NCBI GenBank assembly: GCA_028291265.1
Contig: JAQGIK010000080.1
Location: forward strand, 1 to 38,396
DNA from: Caulobacter sp.
GTDB taxonomy: Bacteria > Pseudomonadota > Alphaproteobacteria > Caulobacterales > Caulobacteraceae
DNA: 38,396 nucleotides
Reading direction: 5' to 3'
The translations under genes were made by a program, and so were the position numbers. Each line of letters begins with the position of its first letter. Position 1 is the stretch's first letter. Below are positions 23,214-31,653 of this stretch, piece by piece. The notes under the pieces were generated by a model. The model saw nothing but the letters and a program-made list of their open reading frames with translations. It searched no databases and was not told where the DNA came from.

Positions 23214-23264
23214 GCGATACCCCTCCGACAACGCCGGCATAGTGCGGCGGCGGCGGGCGTTTGG

Positions 23265-23693
23265 CTAGCCGACCGCCGCCTTGTAGCCGGCCAGGATCTC
23301 GTCGCAGGCCCTGGTCCAGCCGCTGATGAAGGCGGCGTCGCCGGTGGCGGTGATCTCCAGGGCGGTGGCGTAGTTCTGGACCTGCGGCTTGGCCGCCTCC
23401 AGGCCTTCGCCGAAGGTCTTGCCCTGGTCTTCGCTGATGCGCTTGGCGGCCGGCATCATGAACTCGGCGGCCCGGGTCATGGCGGCTTCGTAGCCGGCCC
23501 CGTCGCCGGCCGCCGACAGCCGGCGGGAATTGTAGATGTGGAAGCCGGCGCAGGTTTCCAGCGGTTCGTACCAAGGCTTGCCACGGTGGGCTTCAAGCGC
23601 CCCCGCGGCGGTCGCCGGCACCAGCTTGTCGGCGGCGAGGGCCGGGCCGGCGAGCGCGGCGGCGAGGACGAGGACGGGCAGCAGCAGGCGCAT
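23265..23693 (-). CDS. Secreted helical hypothetical protein
   Basis: The 142-aa protein has a signal peptide cleaved near ALAADK. The mature domain is mainly alpha-helical (AAMTRAAEFMMPAAKRISEDQGKT; AKPQVQNYATALEITATGD) with two cysteines (ETCAGF, RACDE) that may pair. No family is recognised; its size and composition recall small periplasmic four-helix proteins. It precedes the other secreted unknown in transcription order. A 55-bp gap separates it from the stop of the upstream sirtuin gene. Confidence 0.65.
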   Translation of the reverse strand: MRLLLPVLVLAAALAGPALAADKLVPATAAGALEAHRGKPWYEPLETCAGFHIYNSRRLSAAGDGAGYEAAMTRAAEFMMPAAKRISEDQGKTFGEGLEAAKPQVQNYATALEITATGDAAFISGWTRACDEILAGYKAAVG

Positions 23694-23748
23694 GGGCGTA
23701 ACTCCGGTCTGATGGGCAGACTAGACCGGCGGCGTCCGGCGGCCAGCC

Positions 23749-24495
23749 CTAAACAGGGGGGACGATGGCGCTCATCAGCGGACCGATCTCCTCGTGCAGG
23801 ACGAGGTCGGCGTAGCCGTCCTGTTCGGTCGGCTCGCGGTTGACGATGACCAGCCGGGCGCCGTTGCGCTTGGCCAGCAGGGGAAAGCCGGCGGCCGGGT
23901 AAACGACCAGGGAGGAGCCCAGCACCAGGAAGAGGTCGCAGGCGTGAGTCTCCTCCTCGGCCCGGGACATGGGGCCAAGCGGCATCGACTGGCCGAAGGA
24001 GATGGTCGCCGTCTTGACGATGCCGCCGCAGGACCGGCAGGCGGGGATCTCGCCGCGCTCGACGAAGGCGGGTTTCAGGTGATGCAGCTCGTGGCGCAGG
24101 CCGCAGTCGAGACAGGTGGCGTAAGAGGCGTTCCCGTGCAGCTCTATGACCCGGTCGTCGGGGATGCCGCTGTCCTGGTGCAGGTTGTCGACGTTCTGGG
24201 TGATGACGCTGGTCACCTTGCCGGTGGCCACCAGCCGGGCGACGGCGTCGTGGCCGGCGTTGGGGCTGCGGCCGGTCCAGCCGGCCGTACCGTTGAAGGC
24301 GCGGGTCCAGGCCTCGCGGCGGCGTTCCTCGCTGGCCACGAAGTCCTGGAAGTAGATGGGCTTCATCTTCGACCAGACGCCGCCGGGGCTACGGAAGTCG
24401 GGGATGCCGGACTCGGTGGAGATTCCGGCCCCGGTGAAGACGACCACGCGGGTTGCGGTGTCGATGAACTGGGCGAGGCGGTCGGCGGGGGTCAT
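23749..24495 (-). CDS. Sir2-family NAD-dependent protein deacylase
   Basis: The 248-aa sirtuin removes acyl groups from lysines, consuming NAD, in the cytoplasm. Signatures are the NAD loop FTGAGISTESGIPDFRSPGG, TQNVDNLHQDSG, the catalytic His120 in ELHGN, a zinc ribbon formed by Cys128/Cys131 and Cys153/Cys156, and late ISFGQ and LVLGSSLVVYPAAGFP. The SIRT5-type Tyr/Arg desuccinylase motif is not evident. E. coli CobB is the functional reference, but orthology is not assured, so no symbol is given. ychF lies 23 bp upstream on the same strand. Confidence 0.93.
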   Translation of the reverse strand: MTPADRLAQFIDTATRVVVFTGAGISTESGIPDFRSPGGVWSKMKPIYFQDFVASEERRREAWTRAFNGTAGWTGRSPNAGHDAVARLVATGKVTSVITQNVDNLHQDSGIPDDRVIELHGNASYATCLDCGLRHELHHLKPAFVERGEIPACRSCGGIVKTATISFGQSMPLGPMSRAEEETHACDLFLVLGSSLVVYPAAGFPLLAKRNGARLVIVNREPTEQDGYADLVLHEEIGPLMSAIVPPV

Positions 24496-24518
24496 GCCCC
24501 CTAACCTAGTGCGTCAGA

Positions 24519-25613
24519 TCAAACGTTGAAGCGGAAGTGCATCACGTCGCCGTCCTTGACGATGTACTCCTTGCCTTCGGAGCGCATCTTGCCGGCTTCC
24601 TTGGCGCCGGCTTCGCCGTTCAGACGCACGAAGTCGTCGTAGGCGATGGTCTCGGCGCGGATGAAGCCCTTTTCGAAGTCGGTGTGGATGACGCCGGCCG
24701 CCTGGGGGGCGGTGTCGCCAACGTGGATGGTCCAGGCGCGGGCTTCCTTGGGGCCGACCGTGAAGTAGGTCTGCAGGCCGAGCAGCTTGTAGGCCTCGTG
24801 GATCAGGCGGTTGAGGCCGGGCTCTTCGAGGCCCAGGGCGGCGAGGAATTCCTCGCGCTCGCCGGCGTCCAGCATGGCCACCTCGCTCTCGATCTGGGCC
24901 GAGATGACGACGCTGTTGGCCCCGTCCTTGGCGGCCCGTTCGGCGACCAGGTCCGAGAATTTGTTGCCCTTGTCGGCGCTGGCTTCATCGACGTTGCTGA
25001 CGTAGAGGGCGGGCAGGGAGGTGAGCAGCTGGAGCATGTGCCAGGCCTTGTCGTCCTCCTTGGAGATGTCGGCCGTGCGGGCCGGGCGGCCGGCGTTCAG
25101 CTGGGTCAGGGCCAGGTTGCAGAGGCGCAGGGTGTTGGCGGCTTCCTTGTCCTGGCGGGCGCGCTTTTCGAGGTTGGGGACGCGCTTTTCCAGGCTCTCG
25201 AGGTCGGCGAGCATCAACTCGGTCTCGATGATGTCGAGGTCGGAGAGCGGATCGATGCGGCCCTCGACGTGGGTGATGTCGTCGTCCTCGAAGCAGCGGG
25301 CGACGAAGGCCACGGCGTCGCAGTCGCGGATGTTGGCCAGGAACTGGTTGCCCAGGCCCTCGCCCTTCGACGCGCCGCGCACCAGGCCGGCGATGTCGAC
25401 GAAGTTGATGCGGCTGGGGATGATCTCCTTGGAGCCGGCGATGGCGGCCAGCTTGTCGAGGCGGAACTCCGGCACCGCCACGTCGCCGACGTTCGGCTCG
25501 ATAGTGCAGAAGGGATAGTTGGCCGCCTGGGCCTGCGCCGTCTGGGTGAGGGCGTTGAACAGGGTCGATTTGCCGACGTTGGGCAGGCCGACGATCGCGA
25601 CTTTCAGGGCCAT
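24519..25613 (-). CDS. ychF: Ribosome-associated P-loop ATPase/GTPase YchF
   Basis: YchF/OLA1 is a TRAFAC P-loop protein that prefers ATP and associates with ribosomes. The 364-aa protein is full length: P-loop GLPNVGKST (9-17), switch regions (YPFCTIEPNVG, DIAGLVRGASKGEGLGNQFL), the unusual specificity motif NVDE in place of NKxD, the inserted coiled-coil between, and a C-terminal TGS domain (LQTYFTVGPKEARAWTI to GKEYIVKDGDVMHFRFNV). Start ATG 25613. In many alphaproteobacteria it clusters with pth and rplY, as here (TPR gene, then pth and rplY upstream). Confidence 0.97.
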   Translation of the reverse strand: MALKVAIVGLPNVGKSTLFNALTQTAQAQAANYPFCTIEPNVGDVAVPEFRLDKLAAIAGSKEIIPSRINFVDIAGLVRGASKGEGLGNQFLANIRDCDAVAFVARCFEDDDITHVEGRIDPLSDLDIIETELMLADLESLEKRVPNLEKRARQDKEAANTLRLCNLALTQLNAGRPARTADISKEDDKAWHMLQLLTSLPALYVSNVDEASADKGNKFSDLVAERAAKDGANSVVISAQIESEVAMLDAGEREEFLAALGLEEPGLNRLIHEAYKLLGLQTYFTVGPKEARAWTIHVGDTAPQAAGVIHTDFEKGFIRAETIAYDDFVRLNGEAGAKEAGKMRSEGKEYIVKDGDVMHFRFNV

Positions 25614-25686
25614 TTAAATTGCAGTTCGCTAGGGGAGAAGATCAGGGGGCGCGACCTAGCACACCCCCGCTCCAAAGCGAAACGGA

Positions 25687-26442
25687 TCAGGCTTTCGGGG
25701 CCGGCGGATAGAGGGCCTCATAGGCGTAGTCGCGCCAGAACCTGGCCTCGCGGCGGAAGTGGGCGGTGGTCCGCTTGGCCCGCTTGTCGATCTCCAGCAT
25801 GGCGTCCTGGGCCTCGGCGCGGCGGCCGTTCTCGCACAGGAAGGCGACATAGCGGGCCATGCCCTCAAGGCCCGGCAGGCGGCCGGCGGCCCATTCGTAG
25901 GCCGTGTCGGCCTCGGCGTAGCGGCCCAGCATGTGGTAGGCGCGGCCCATCGTCAGGGCCGCCTGAGGCGTGCGGCCGGCCTCGCCGAGCGCGCCCAGTT
26001 GTTCGAGAATCGGCAGGGCCTCGGCCGGGCGGTCGAGCTCGATCAGGGCCTTGGCGCGGCCGAGCAGCAGGGTGGCGTCCTCGGCGTGGATGCCGGTGGC
26101 GGCGCCGGCGTACAGGCGCTCGGCCTCGTCGAAGCGGCGCAGGTCGAAGGCGGCGTTGGCCAGGCGCAGGTTGTTGGCCACGGTCGGGGCGTCCTCGACC
26201 AGCTTCTGGGCCTCGCGGTAGTCCTTTTCCGGATTGAGGGTCTTCACCGCGTCGGCGCCCATCCGGCGCACCGTGCTGTGGCCCATCAGGTCGGGCAGGA
26301 TGTTGACGATGGCGTAGACGACGCTGCCCAGCAGCGGGAAGGCCAGCAGGATGAACAGCCAGTAGCGGTCGCGCCCGGTGCGGACCGCATGGATGCCCAG
26401 CAACACGGCGAGGACGACGGAAAAGCCGATACCGAAAAACAT
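25687..26442 (-). CDS. TPR protein with N-terminal membrane hairpin
   Basis: The 251-aa product has two TM segments (about 2-17 and 27-49) in an arrangement like the PLDc_N hairpin (GRDRYWLFILLAFPLLGSVVYAIV). Then come TPR-like helices: ANAAFDLRRFDEAERLYAGAA, ALIELDRPAEALPILEQLGA, GRAYHMLGRYAEADTAYEWAA. The TPR part should face the cytoplasm and scaffold protein contacts. Function is unknown. It lies between pth and ychF, a spot where alphaproteobacteria often carry a TPR gene. Start ATG 26442, 37 bp downstream of the pth stop. Confidence 0.75.
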   Translation of the reverse strand: MFFGIGFSVVLAVLLGIHAVRTGRDRYWLFILLAFPLLGSVVYAIVNILPDLMGHSTVRRMGADAVKTLNPEKDYREAQKLVEDAPTVANNLRLANAAFDLRRFDEAERLYAGAATGIHAEDATLLLGRAKALIELDRPAEALPILEQLGALGEAGRTPQAALTMGRAYHMLGRYAEADTAYEWAAGRLPGLEGMARYVAFLCENGRRAEAQDAMLEIDKRAKRTTAHFRREARFWRDYAYEALYPPAPKA

Positions 26443-26479
26443 GAACTGAAATCTCCCCCCGAAAACCTTACCGTCTCCG

Positions 26480-27088
26480 TCAATCGCTGTCGCGCATCGA
26501 CCGCCGCGGATCGGCCTTCACCGCCGGCGCCAGACGCAATACCTCGGCCTGATAGCGCTCGTCGTCACCCTCCAGGGCGAAGGGCAAAGCGTCGCAGATC
26601 GCTTCCAGCATGGGATTGAGCCAATCGCGGTCGACCTTGTGGAAGTCGCTGAGCACGTGGCCCTGGACCAGCTCCTTGTCGCCCGGGTGGCCGACGCCGA
26701 TTCGGGCGCGGCGGAAGTCGGGGCCGATGGCGGCGATGGTCGAGCGGATGCCGTTGTTGCCGGCCGCGCCGCCGCCGGTCTTCATCCGGAAGCGGCCGGG
26801 GGCCAGGTCGATCTCGTCGTGGAAGACGATGACGTCGGCCGGGGCGATCTTGAAGAACTTCGCCGCCTCGCCGATCGAGCGGCCGCTCTCGTTGTAGAAC
26901 TGCTGGGGCTTCAGCAGCAGGACGCGGTGCTCGCCGACCGTGCCCTCGCAGGCCAAGCCCTGGAAACGGGCCCGCCAGGGGGAGGCGCTCACGTGCCGCG
27001 CGATGGCCTCGACGGCGACCCAGCCGACATTGTGCCGGGTGCGGGCGTAGCGTTCGCCCGGATTGCCGAGGCCGGCGAGCAGCAGCAT
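26480..27088 (-). CDS. pth: Peptidyl-tRNA hydrolase
   Basis: Pth releases tRNA from stalled peptidyl-tRNA. From ATG 27088 (AGAGGA ribosome-binding site) the 202-aa protein has the N-terminal GLGNPGERYARTRHNVG (Asn and catalytic His), KPQQFYNESG, HDEIDLAPGRFR with the catalytic Asp, and GVGHPGDKELV. Two positions deviate: the usual TxMN of E. coli is QQFYN, and the normally conserved G-H-N-G is G-N-N-G (GGGAAGNNGIRS), replacing a conserved active-site-region His by Asn. rplY is immediately upstream, so the rplY-pth order is standard. A 94-bp spacer separates them. Confidence 0.95.
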   Translation of the reverse strand: MLLLAGLGNPGERYARTRHNVGWVAVEAIARHVSASPWRARFQGLACEGTVGEHRVLLLKPQQFYNESGRSIGEAAKFFKIAPADVIVFHDEIDLAPGRFRMKTGGGAAGNNGIRSTIAAIGPDFRRARIGVGHPGDKELVQGHVLSDFHKVDRDWLNPMLEAICDALPFALEGDDERYQAEVLRLAPAVKADPRRSMRDSD

Positions 27089-27182
27089 GGACAGGGTCCT
27101 CTCATGCAAATGCGGCCAGACGTCTCCGCCTGGCCGCATTCAATCTTGCAAAGCCTCGGCGCGCCAGCCGGCGCGCATGGCT

Positions 27183-27797
27183 TTAAGCTTCGGGTTCGCC
27201 CGAAGCGGCTTCGTCGTTGATTTCCGACAGGGCCGCCGACGACACCTTCAGGGTGGCGATGACGAAGTCGCGGTCGGCGATGGCCGAGGTCACGCCCTTG
27301 GGCAGGGTGATGTCGCTCATGCGGATGGTGTCGCCCATTTCCTTGGTCGACAGGTCGACGACCAGTTCTTCCGGAATGGCGTTGGCCGGGCAGTTCAGCT
27401 CGACTTCGTGACGGACGACTTCAAGCGAGCCGCCCTTCTTCATGCCGGGGCTGACGTCCTGGCCCTTGAAGTGGACCGGAACGTTGATCTTCACGGTGCC
27501 CTTCTCGTCGACGCGCATGAGGTCGAAGTGGTGCGGGTTGTCCGTGACCGGGTGGAACTGGATGTCCTTGGCGATGACCGGCTGGCTTTCGTCGCCGTAT
27601 TTCAGCGTCACCAGGTGGCCCAGCAGCTTGCCGGTGTAGAGCGCCTTGCGGAACTCGTTTTCCTTGACCGCGATGGCCACGGGGGCTTGCTCGCCGCCGT
27701 ACAGGATGCCGGGGACCATGCCCCCGCGACGGGCTTCACGGGCGCCGCCGGTACCGGTGCGGTCGCGGACTTCGACGTTGAGGACGATCTCGGCCAT
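27183..27797 (-). CDS. rplY: 50S ribosomal protein L25 (Ctc type)
   Basis: L25 binds 5S rRNA. The 204-aa two-domain form is present: the N-terminal L25 domain (EVRDRTGTGGAREARRGGMVPGILYGGEQAPVAIAVKENEF) and the C-terminal Ctc/TL5 domain (VPVHFKGQDVSPGMKKGGSLEVVRHEVELNCPANAIPEELVVDLS). It ends in an acidic tail (NDEAASGEPEA). A promoter (TTGCAC-17-TATCGA) and a 9-bp leader hairpin lie upstream. It is followed by pth. Confidence 0.97.
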   Translation of the reverse strand: MAEIVLNVEVRDRTGTGGAREARRGGMVPGILYGGEQAPVAIAVKENEFRKALYTGKLLGHLVTLKYGDESQPVIAKDIQFHPVTDNPHHFDLMRVDEKGTVKINVPVHFKGQDVSPGMKKGGSLEVVRHEVELNCPANAIPEELVVDLSTKEMGDTIRMSDITLPKGVTSAIADRDFVIATLKVSSAALSEINDEAASGEPEA

Positions 27798-27822
27798 TGT
27801 TCTTGCAGTCTCAAAACGAAGC

Positions 27823-27847
27823 CGCCGCGCGAAGTCTCCGCGCGGCG
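27823..27847 (-). promoter_or_regulatory. Leader hairpin of rplY
   Basis: CGCCGCGCG and CGCGCGGCG (9-bp perfect arms, 7-nt loop) lie in the rplY leader, 25 nt before the ATG, followed on the transcript by TTCGTTTTG. It could be an attenuator or an autoregulatory site. Confidence 0.5.
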
Positions 27848-27872
27848 ACGGTCGGTGAATTTAGGGTCCGGG

Positions 27873-27901
27873 TCGATACACGCTTTGAACTGTGAGTGCA
27901 A
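27873..27901 (-). promoter_or_regulatory. rplY: Putative rplY promoter
   Basis: On the minus strand TTGCAC (27901-27896), a 17-bp spacer and TATCGA (27878-27873) form a good sigma-70-type pair. Transcription would start near 27866, giving a leader of about 70 nt containing the hairpin at 27823-27847. Confidence 0.55.
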
Positions 27902-27928
27902 CGGCCCGGGTGAGGAATCTGAGGCTGT

Positions 27929-28996
27929 TTAGCCGCCCTTGGCCTTGGGCTTGGCCGCCGGTTTGGCGGGAGCCTTCGGGGTGGGAGCCTTGGCGGCCAC
28001 GACGACCGGCGGCGGCGGTTCGATCGGCATCGGGGCGCCGGCGCTCTTCAGCGTGCACTGCCCGGTGTCGATCAGCACGTGCTGGCCGAGGCAGAAGACG
28101 TCCTCGTAGTGCGGCTTGGCGGCGGCCAGGCACTGGTAGAGCATCAGCTTGGACATGTTCAGGCAGAACATGGAGGGCTCGTCGGTGAACAGCGGACCAA
28201 GCGCGATCAGCTTGTCGTCGCCGGCTTCGCCCAGGGCGGCCAGGGCGGCCAGGGCCAGGCCGCGGACCACGACGGGCGAGTAGGGGGCGGATGCGTTCTG
28301 GCCGACGATGCCGTCGGGGCCGGCGGCGGTGCCGCCGCTGAGGCTGGCCGACTGCATGCGGCTGACCTCCTCGATGTCGCCGCGGATCGGCGTCGAGGAC
28401 AGGACGCGCACGTCGGCCAGGCGGCCTTCGCGATTGGGCACGAATTCCTTGGACCACTTCTGGCGCTGGACGTCGTAGGCCGACTGCTTCACGGCGCGGC
28501 CGGTCAGCAGCACCTTGGTGCCGTCGTTGCCGAGCGCCGAGATGATCAGGCCGGCGGCATGCTCGGCGCCGGGGTAGTTGGTCACCGTCCAGGGGTTGGC
28601 GAGGATCTGGGCGGCGATGCGCTGGCGCTGGGCCGGATCGACGGCATAGGTGCGGATGTTGGCGACGTAGGCCTGGTCCTGCAGGGCGATGACCGCGGCG
28701 TAGGCGATGGAGCCGCGCAGCAGCTGCTTGGGCTCGTAGGAGGCGCCGGCCCGCAGGGAGCTGGCGATCATCGGGCCGTCGGCGAAATTGGTCGGGGTGG
28801 CGGCGGCCCTGGTCATGTAGCCGCGCCAGGCGCTGGCTTCCTCGAACAGCGAGGCCGAGAGGTTGATGGCCGGCGGCGGCGGCGGCGCGGGCGGCAGGGC
28901 CGGCGGCGGCGGCGCCTCGGGCGTCGAACAGGCGACGAGCACGAAAGTCGCGGCGATAGCGGCCAAACCGGCCAGCACGGAAGATCGAATGGTCAT
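27929..28996 (-). CDS. Proline-rich lipoprotein with helical domain
   Basis: The start is ATG 28996; the frame extends to 29119, but the downstream start has a signal sequence and GGGGAAAG upstream. The 355-aa product has a lipobox LVAC, a polyproline linker (EAPPPPALPPAPPPPPA) and a globular, mostly helical domain (FEEASAWRGYMTRAAATPTNF; AEHAAGLIISALGNDG) with cysteines late in the domain (MFCLNM, YQCLAA, VFCLGQ, GQCTL). The C-terminus is an Ala/Pro/Lys-rich tail. It is probably anchored in the envelope, with the linker spanning the periplasm. The family is unknown. A CtrA-like box lies 75 bp upstream. Confidence 0.7.
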   Translation of the reverse strand: MTIRSSVLAGLAAIAATFVLVACSTPEAPPPPALPPAPPPPPAINLSASLFEEASAWRGYMTRAAATPTNFADGPMIASSLRAGASYEPKQLLRGSIAYAAVIALQDQAYVANIRTYAVDPAQRQRIAAQILANPWTVTNYPGAEHAAGLIISALGNDGTKVLLTGRAVKQSAYDVQRQKWSKEFVPNREGRLADVRVLSSTPIRGDIEEVSRMQSASLSGGTAAGPDGIVGQNASAPYSPVVVRGLALAALAALGEAGDDKLIALGPLFTDEPSMFCLNMSKLMLYQCLAAAKPHYEDVFCLGQHVLIDTGQCTLKSAGAPMPIEPPPPVVVAAKAPTPKAPAKPAAKPKAKGG

Positions 28997-29070
28997 GTCA
29001 GAAGCTTTCCCCGGAGCCCTCAGGGCGGTCAATAGCATGTCGCTCCGGGCGGGAATGTGACGACCGGGCG

Positions 29071-29085
29071 TTAACCATAGCTTGA
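29071..29085 (-). promoter_or_regulatory. CtrA-like box upstream of the lipoprotein gene
   Basis: TTAA (29071-29074), 7 bp, TTGA (29082-29085) match TTAA-N7-TTAA at 7 of 8 positions. The centre is about 82 bp upstream of the ATG at 28996, right for a CtrA-activated promoter with a start near 29043. Confidence 0.4.
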
Positions 29086-29119
29086 CGCGCCGCCGAAGCG
29101 TAAGGCGCAATTTGCCCAA

Positions 29120-30058
<939 letters not shown>

Positions 30059-30134
30059 CGGACGACTCTTCGCGGGAGGAATGTTGCCGGGTCTGTAGGG
30101 GGCACGGGCCGTCCGGGCAAGGCGGATTCGGCGC

Positions 30135-30650
30135 CTATCCCAGAGAGTCCAGCGAAGGGCCTCCCAGCCAGGTCTTCCAGATAACGACGGCCGCCCAATG
30201 CAGCAGCACGGCGGGCCAGATCGAGCCGGTGCGCCAGCGGGTGACGGCGCAGGCCAGGCCGAGCAGGCCCGTGACGAGGAGAAAGTCCGGGCGGGTGAAG
30301 AGGAGGCGCGCGCCGGGCAGGAAGGTGAAGCCTTCGAGGGGGTGCCAGAGGACATAGAGGACGGTGGAAAGGACGATGGGAAGGGTTGGGTTGGCGGTCT
30401 CTGTGCGGGACGGGAGGAGGCCGCGGAAGATGGCTTCCTCGCCGATGGCCGGGACGAAGAAGACGGTGAGCATCGTCAGGGGCAGGGCGGCGAGATCGCC
30501 GGCGTTCAGGTGATAAAGGCCGGTGGTCAGGCCGACGGCGGCCATGGCCAGCAGGGTGAGCAGGCCGACGAGGGCGGTGAAGGTCCAGCCCTGCCCGCGG
30601 GGCAGGACACGGAAGCTGGTGATCAGGCGCGTGCCGAGGCGGCGGAGCAT
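30135..30650 (-). CDS. CPBP-family intramembrane glutamic protease
   Basis: From ATG 30650 the product is 171 aa with about four to five TM helices. The family motifs are present: [10 protein letters not shown] (EExxxR, the catalytic glutamate pair) and the His motifs LWHPLEG and LLHWAAV. CPBP/CAAX-type proteases sit in the inner membrane and either cleave substrates or act in bacteriocin self-immunity. Start choice is uncertain: GGGAG lies 13 bases upstream of this ATG, while earlier in-frame ATGs (from 30707) add a non-hydrophobic stretch. It precedes prs by 76 bp on the same strand. Confidence 0.82.
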   Translation of the reverse strand: MLRRLGTRLITSFRVLPRGQGWTFTALVGLLTLLAMAAVGLTTGLYHLNAGDLAALPLTMLTVFFVPAIGEEAIFRGLLPSRTETANPTLPIVLSTVLYVLWHPLEGFTFLPGARLLFTRPDFLLVTGLLGLACAVTRWRTGSIWPAVLLHWAAVVIWKTWLGGPSLDSLG

Positions 30651-30730
30651 GGCGCATCTTAGTCTCCCTTCCGTAAGGGGCCATCGCATTCGGGTGCAGG
30701 CGACCAAGATTAGGTCTGCCGCCGTGAGAG

Positions 30731-30781
30731 GTCCCTTCTCCCCTTGTGGGAGAAGGTGGCGCGAAGCGCCGGATGAGGGGT
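30731..30781 (+). repeat. Intergenic palindromic repeat, copy 3 (forward)
   Basis: The unit is CCCTTCTCCCC-TTGT-GGGAGAAGGTGG, then a GGCGC-GAA-GCGCC hairpin and GGATGAGGGG. It has the same layout as the copies at 14.1-14.25 kb and is paired with the inverted copy at 30839-30890. Confidence 0.8.
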
Positions 30782-30838
30782 CGATGACTCTTCAAGCTGC
30801 ATACGTGGGTTGACGACAGGCGCGTTGGGGCTGGTGAG

Positions 30839-30890
30839 CCCCCTCATCCGTCGGCTTTGCCGCACCTTCTCCCGCGAGGGGAGAAGGGCG
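30839..30890 (-). repeat. Intergenic palindromic repeat, copy 4 (inverted)
   Basis: This is an inverted copy of the unit at 30731-30781 with the same order of elements (CCCTCATCC, a GGC-TTT-GCC mini-hairpin, CACCTTCTCCC, GGGGAGAAGGG). The inner hairpin is degenerate, so this is the most decayed of the four copies. Confidence 0.75.
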
Positions 30891-30983
30891 CCCAGAGGCG
30901 AAATCACATACCTCCGCTCACAGCCAAAAGATGACTTCCGACGAGAAGGGGGCGGCAGGCGCCGGCGGCCAGAGCAGACATGG

Positions 30984-30998
30984 TTAACGGCGCCTTTA
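30984..30998 (+). promoter_or_regulatory. CtrA-like box upstream of eipA
   Basis: TTAA (30984-30987), 7 bp, TTTA (30995-30998) match TTAA-N7-TTAA at 7 of 8 positions. The centre is 72 bp before the eipA ATG, the geometry expected for CtrA activation with a start near 31026. Direct CtrA control of eipA has been described in Brucella, as I recall it. Confidence 0.5.
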
Positions 30999-31016
30999 CC
31001 TCTCCGCCCCAAACCC

Positions 31017-31034
31017 GTCCCAAAGGCGTGGGAC
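31017..31034 (+). promoter_or_regulatory. Dyad at the expected eipA transcription start
   Basis: GTCCCA (31017-31022), 6 bp, TGGGAC (31029-31034). It may be an operator or a 5'-leader hairpin; GGAG before the ATG serves as ribosome-binding site. Confidence 0.35.
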
Positions 31035-31062
31035 CTATCGCCACCGCCAGCAGGAGACCCCC

Positions 31063-31653
31063 ATGGACCGTCGCAGCCTGATTCTTTCCGGCCTCGCCAC
31101 CGCCGGCCTCGGCGCCTGCACGACCACGGGCAACGGGGCCGATCCGGGCGTCAGCCAGGACCGCAGCATCGAGACCTATACGGTCGGCGAAATCCGCGAC
31201 CAGACCAGCGACTTCCTGGGCGTGGCCGCCGAGAGTGTCGGCCAGGTGGTCGAGCGGGTGTTCAAGGACCAGGGCGAACCGACCGCCTACATCGCCGGCG
31301 AAGAGGGCAGCGGGGCGGTCGTCGCCGGCCTGCGCTATGGCCGCGGCCTGATGTACATGAAGGACAAGCCGACCATGGAGGTCTTCTGGCAGGGCCCGTC
31401 GGTCGGCTTCGACTGGGGTGGCAACGCCAGCCGGGTCTTCACCCTCTGCTACAATCTCTACTACCCGGACATGATCTTCCGCCGCTATCCGGGCGTCGAC
31501 GGCTCGGCCTATCTGGTCGGCGGCCTGGGCGTGAACTACCAGCGGGCCGACGGCATCACCCTCGCCCCGATCCGCACGGGCGTCGGCCTGCGGCTGGGCG
31601 CCAGCCTCGGCTACCTGTCCTACAGCCGCCAACGCAACAACTGGCCGTTCTAG
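31063..31653 (+). CDS. eipA: Envelope integrity protein EipA (DUF1134)
   Basis: The 196-aa product matches DUF1134/EipA: VGEIRDQTSDFLGVAAESVGQ, YIAGEEGSGAVVAGLRYGRG, VFWQGPSVGFDWGGNASRVF, LYYPDMIFRRYPGVDGSAYLVGG and GLRLGASLGYLSYSR. EipA is a small periplasmic beta-barrel needed for cell-envelope integrity in Brucella and, in Caulobacter, for normal envelope maintenance. Here the leader contains a twin-Arg pair (DRRSLILSG) and a lipobox-like LGAC, so it may be a Tat-exported lipoprotein rather than soluble. A CtrA-like box lies upstream. Its stop TAG shares CTAG with the convergent VOC gene. Confidence 0.92.
   Translation: MDRRSLILSGLATAGLGACTTTGNGADPGVSQDRSIETYTVGEIRDQTSDFLGVAAESVGQVVERVFKDQGEPTAYIAGEEGSGAVVAGLRYGRGLMYMKDKPTMEVFWQGPSVGFDWGGNASRVFTLCYNLYYPDMIFRRYPGVDGSAYLVGGLGVNYQRADGITLAPIRTGVGLRLGASLGYLSYSRQRNNWPF

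Larger units (their letters stand above)
30651..31062. other. 412-bp intergenic region before eipA
   Basis: This gap holds no supported gene. It contains an inverted pair of palindromic repeats (30731-30781 and 30839-30890), a CtrA-like box (30984-30998) and a dyad (31017-31034) just upstream of eipA. The divergent CPBP gene starts at its left edge. Confidence 0.6.
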
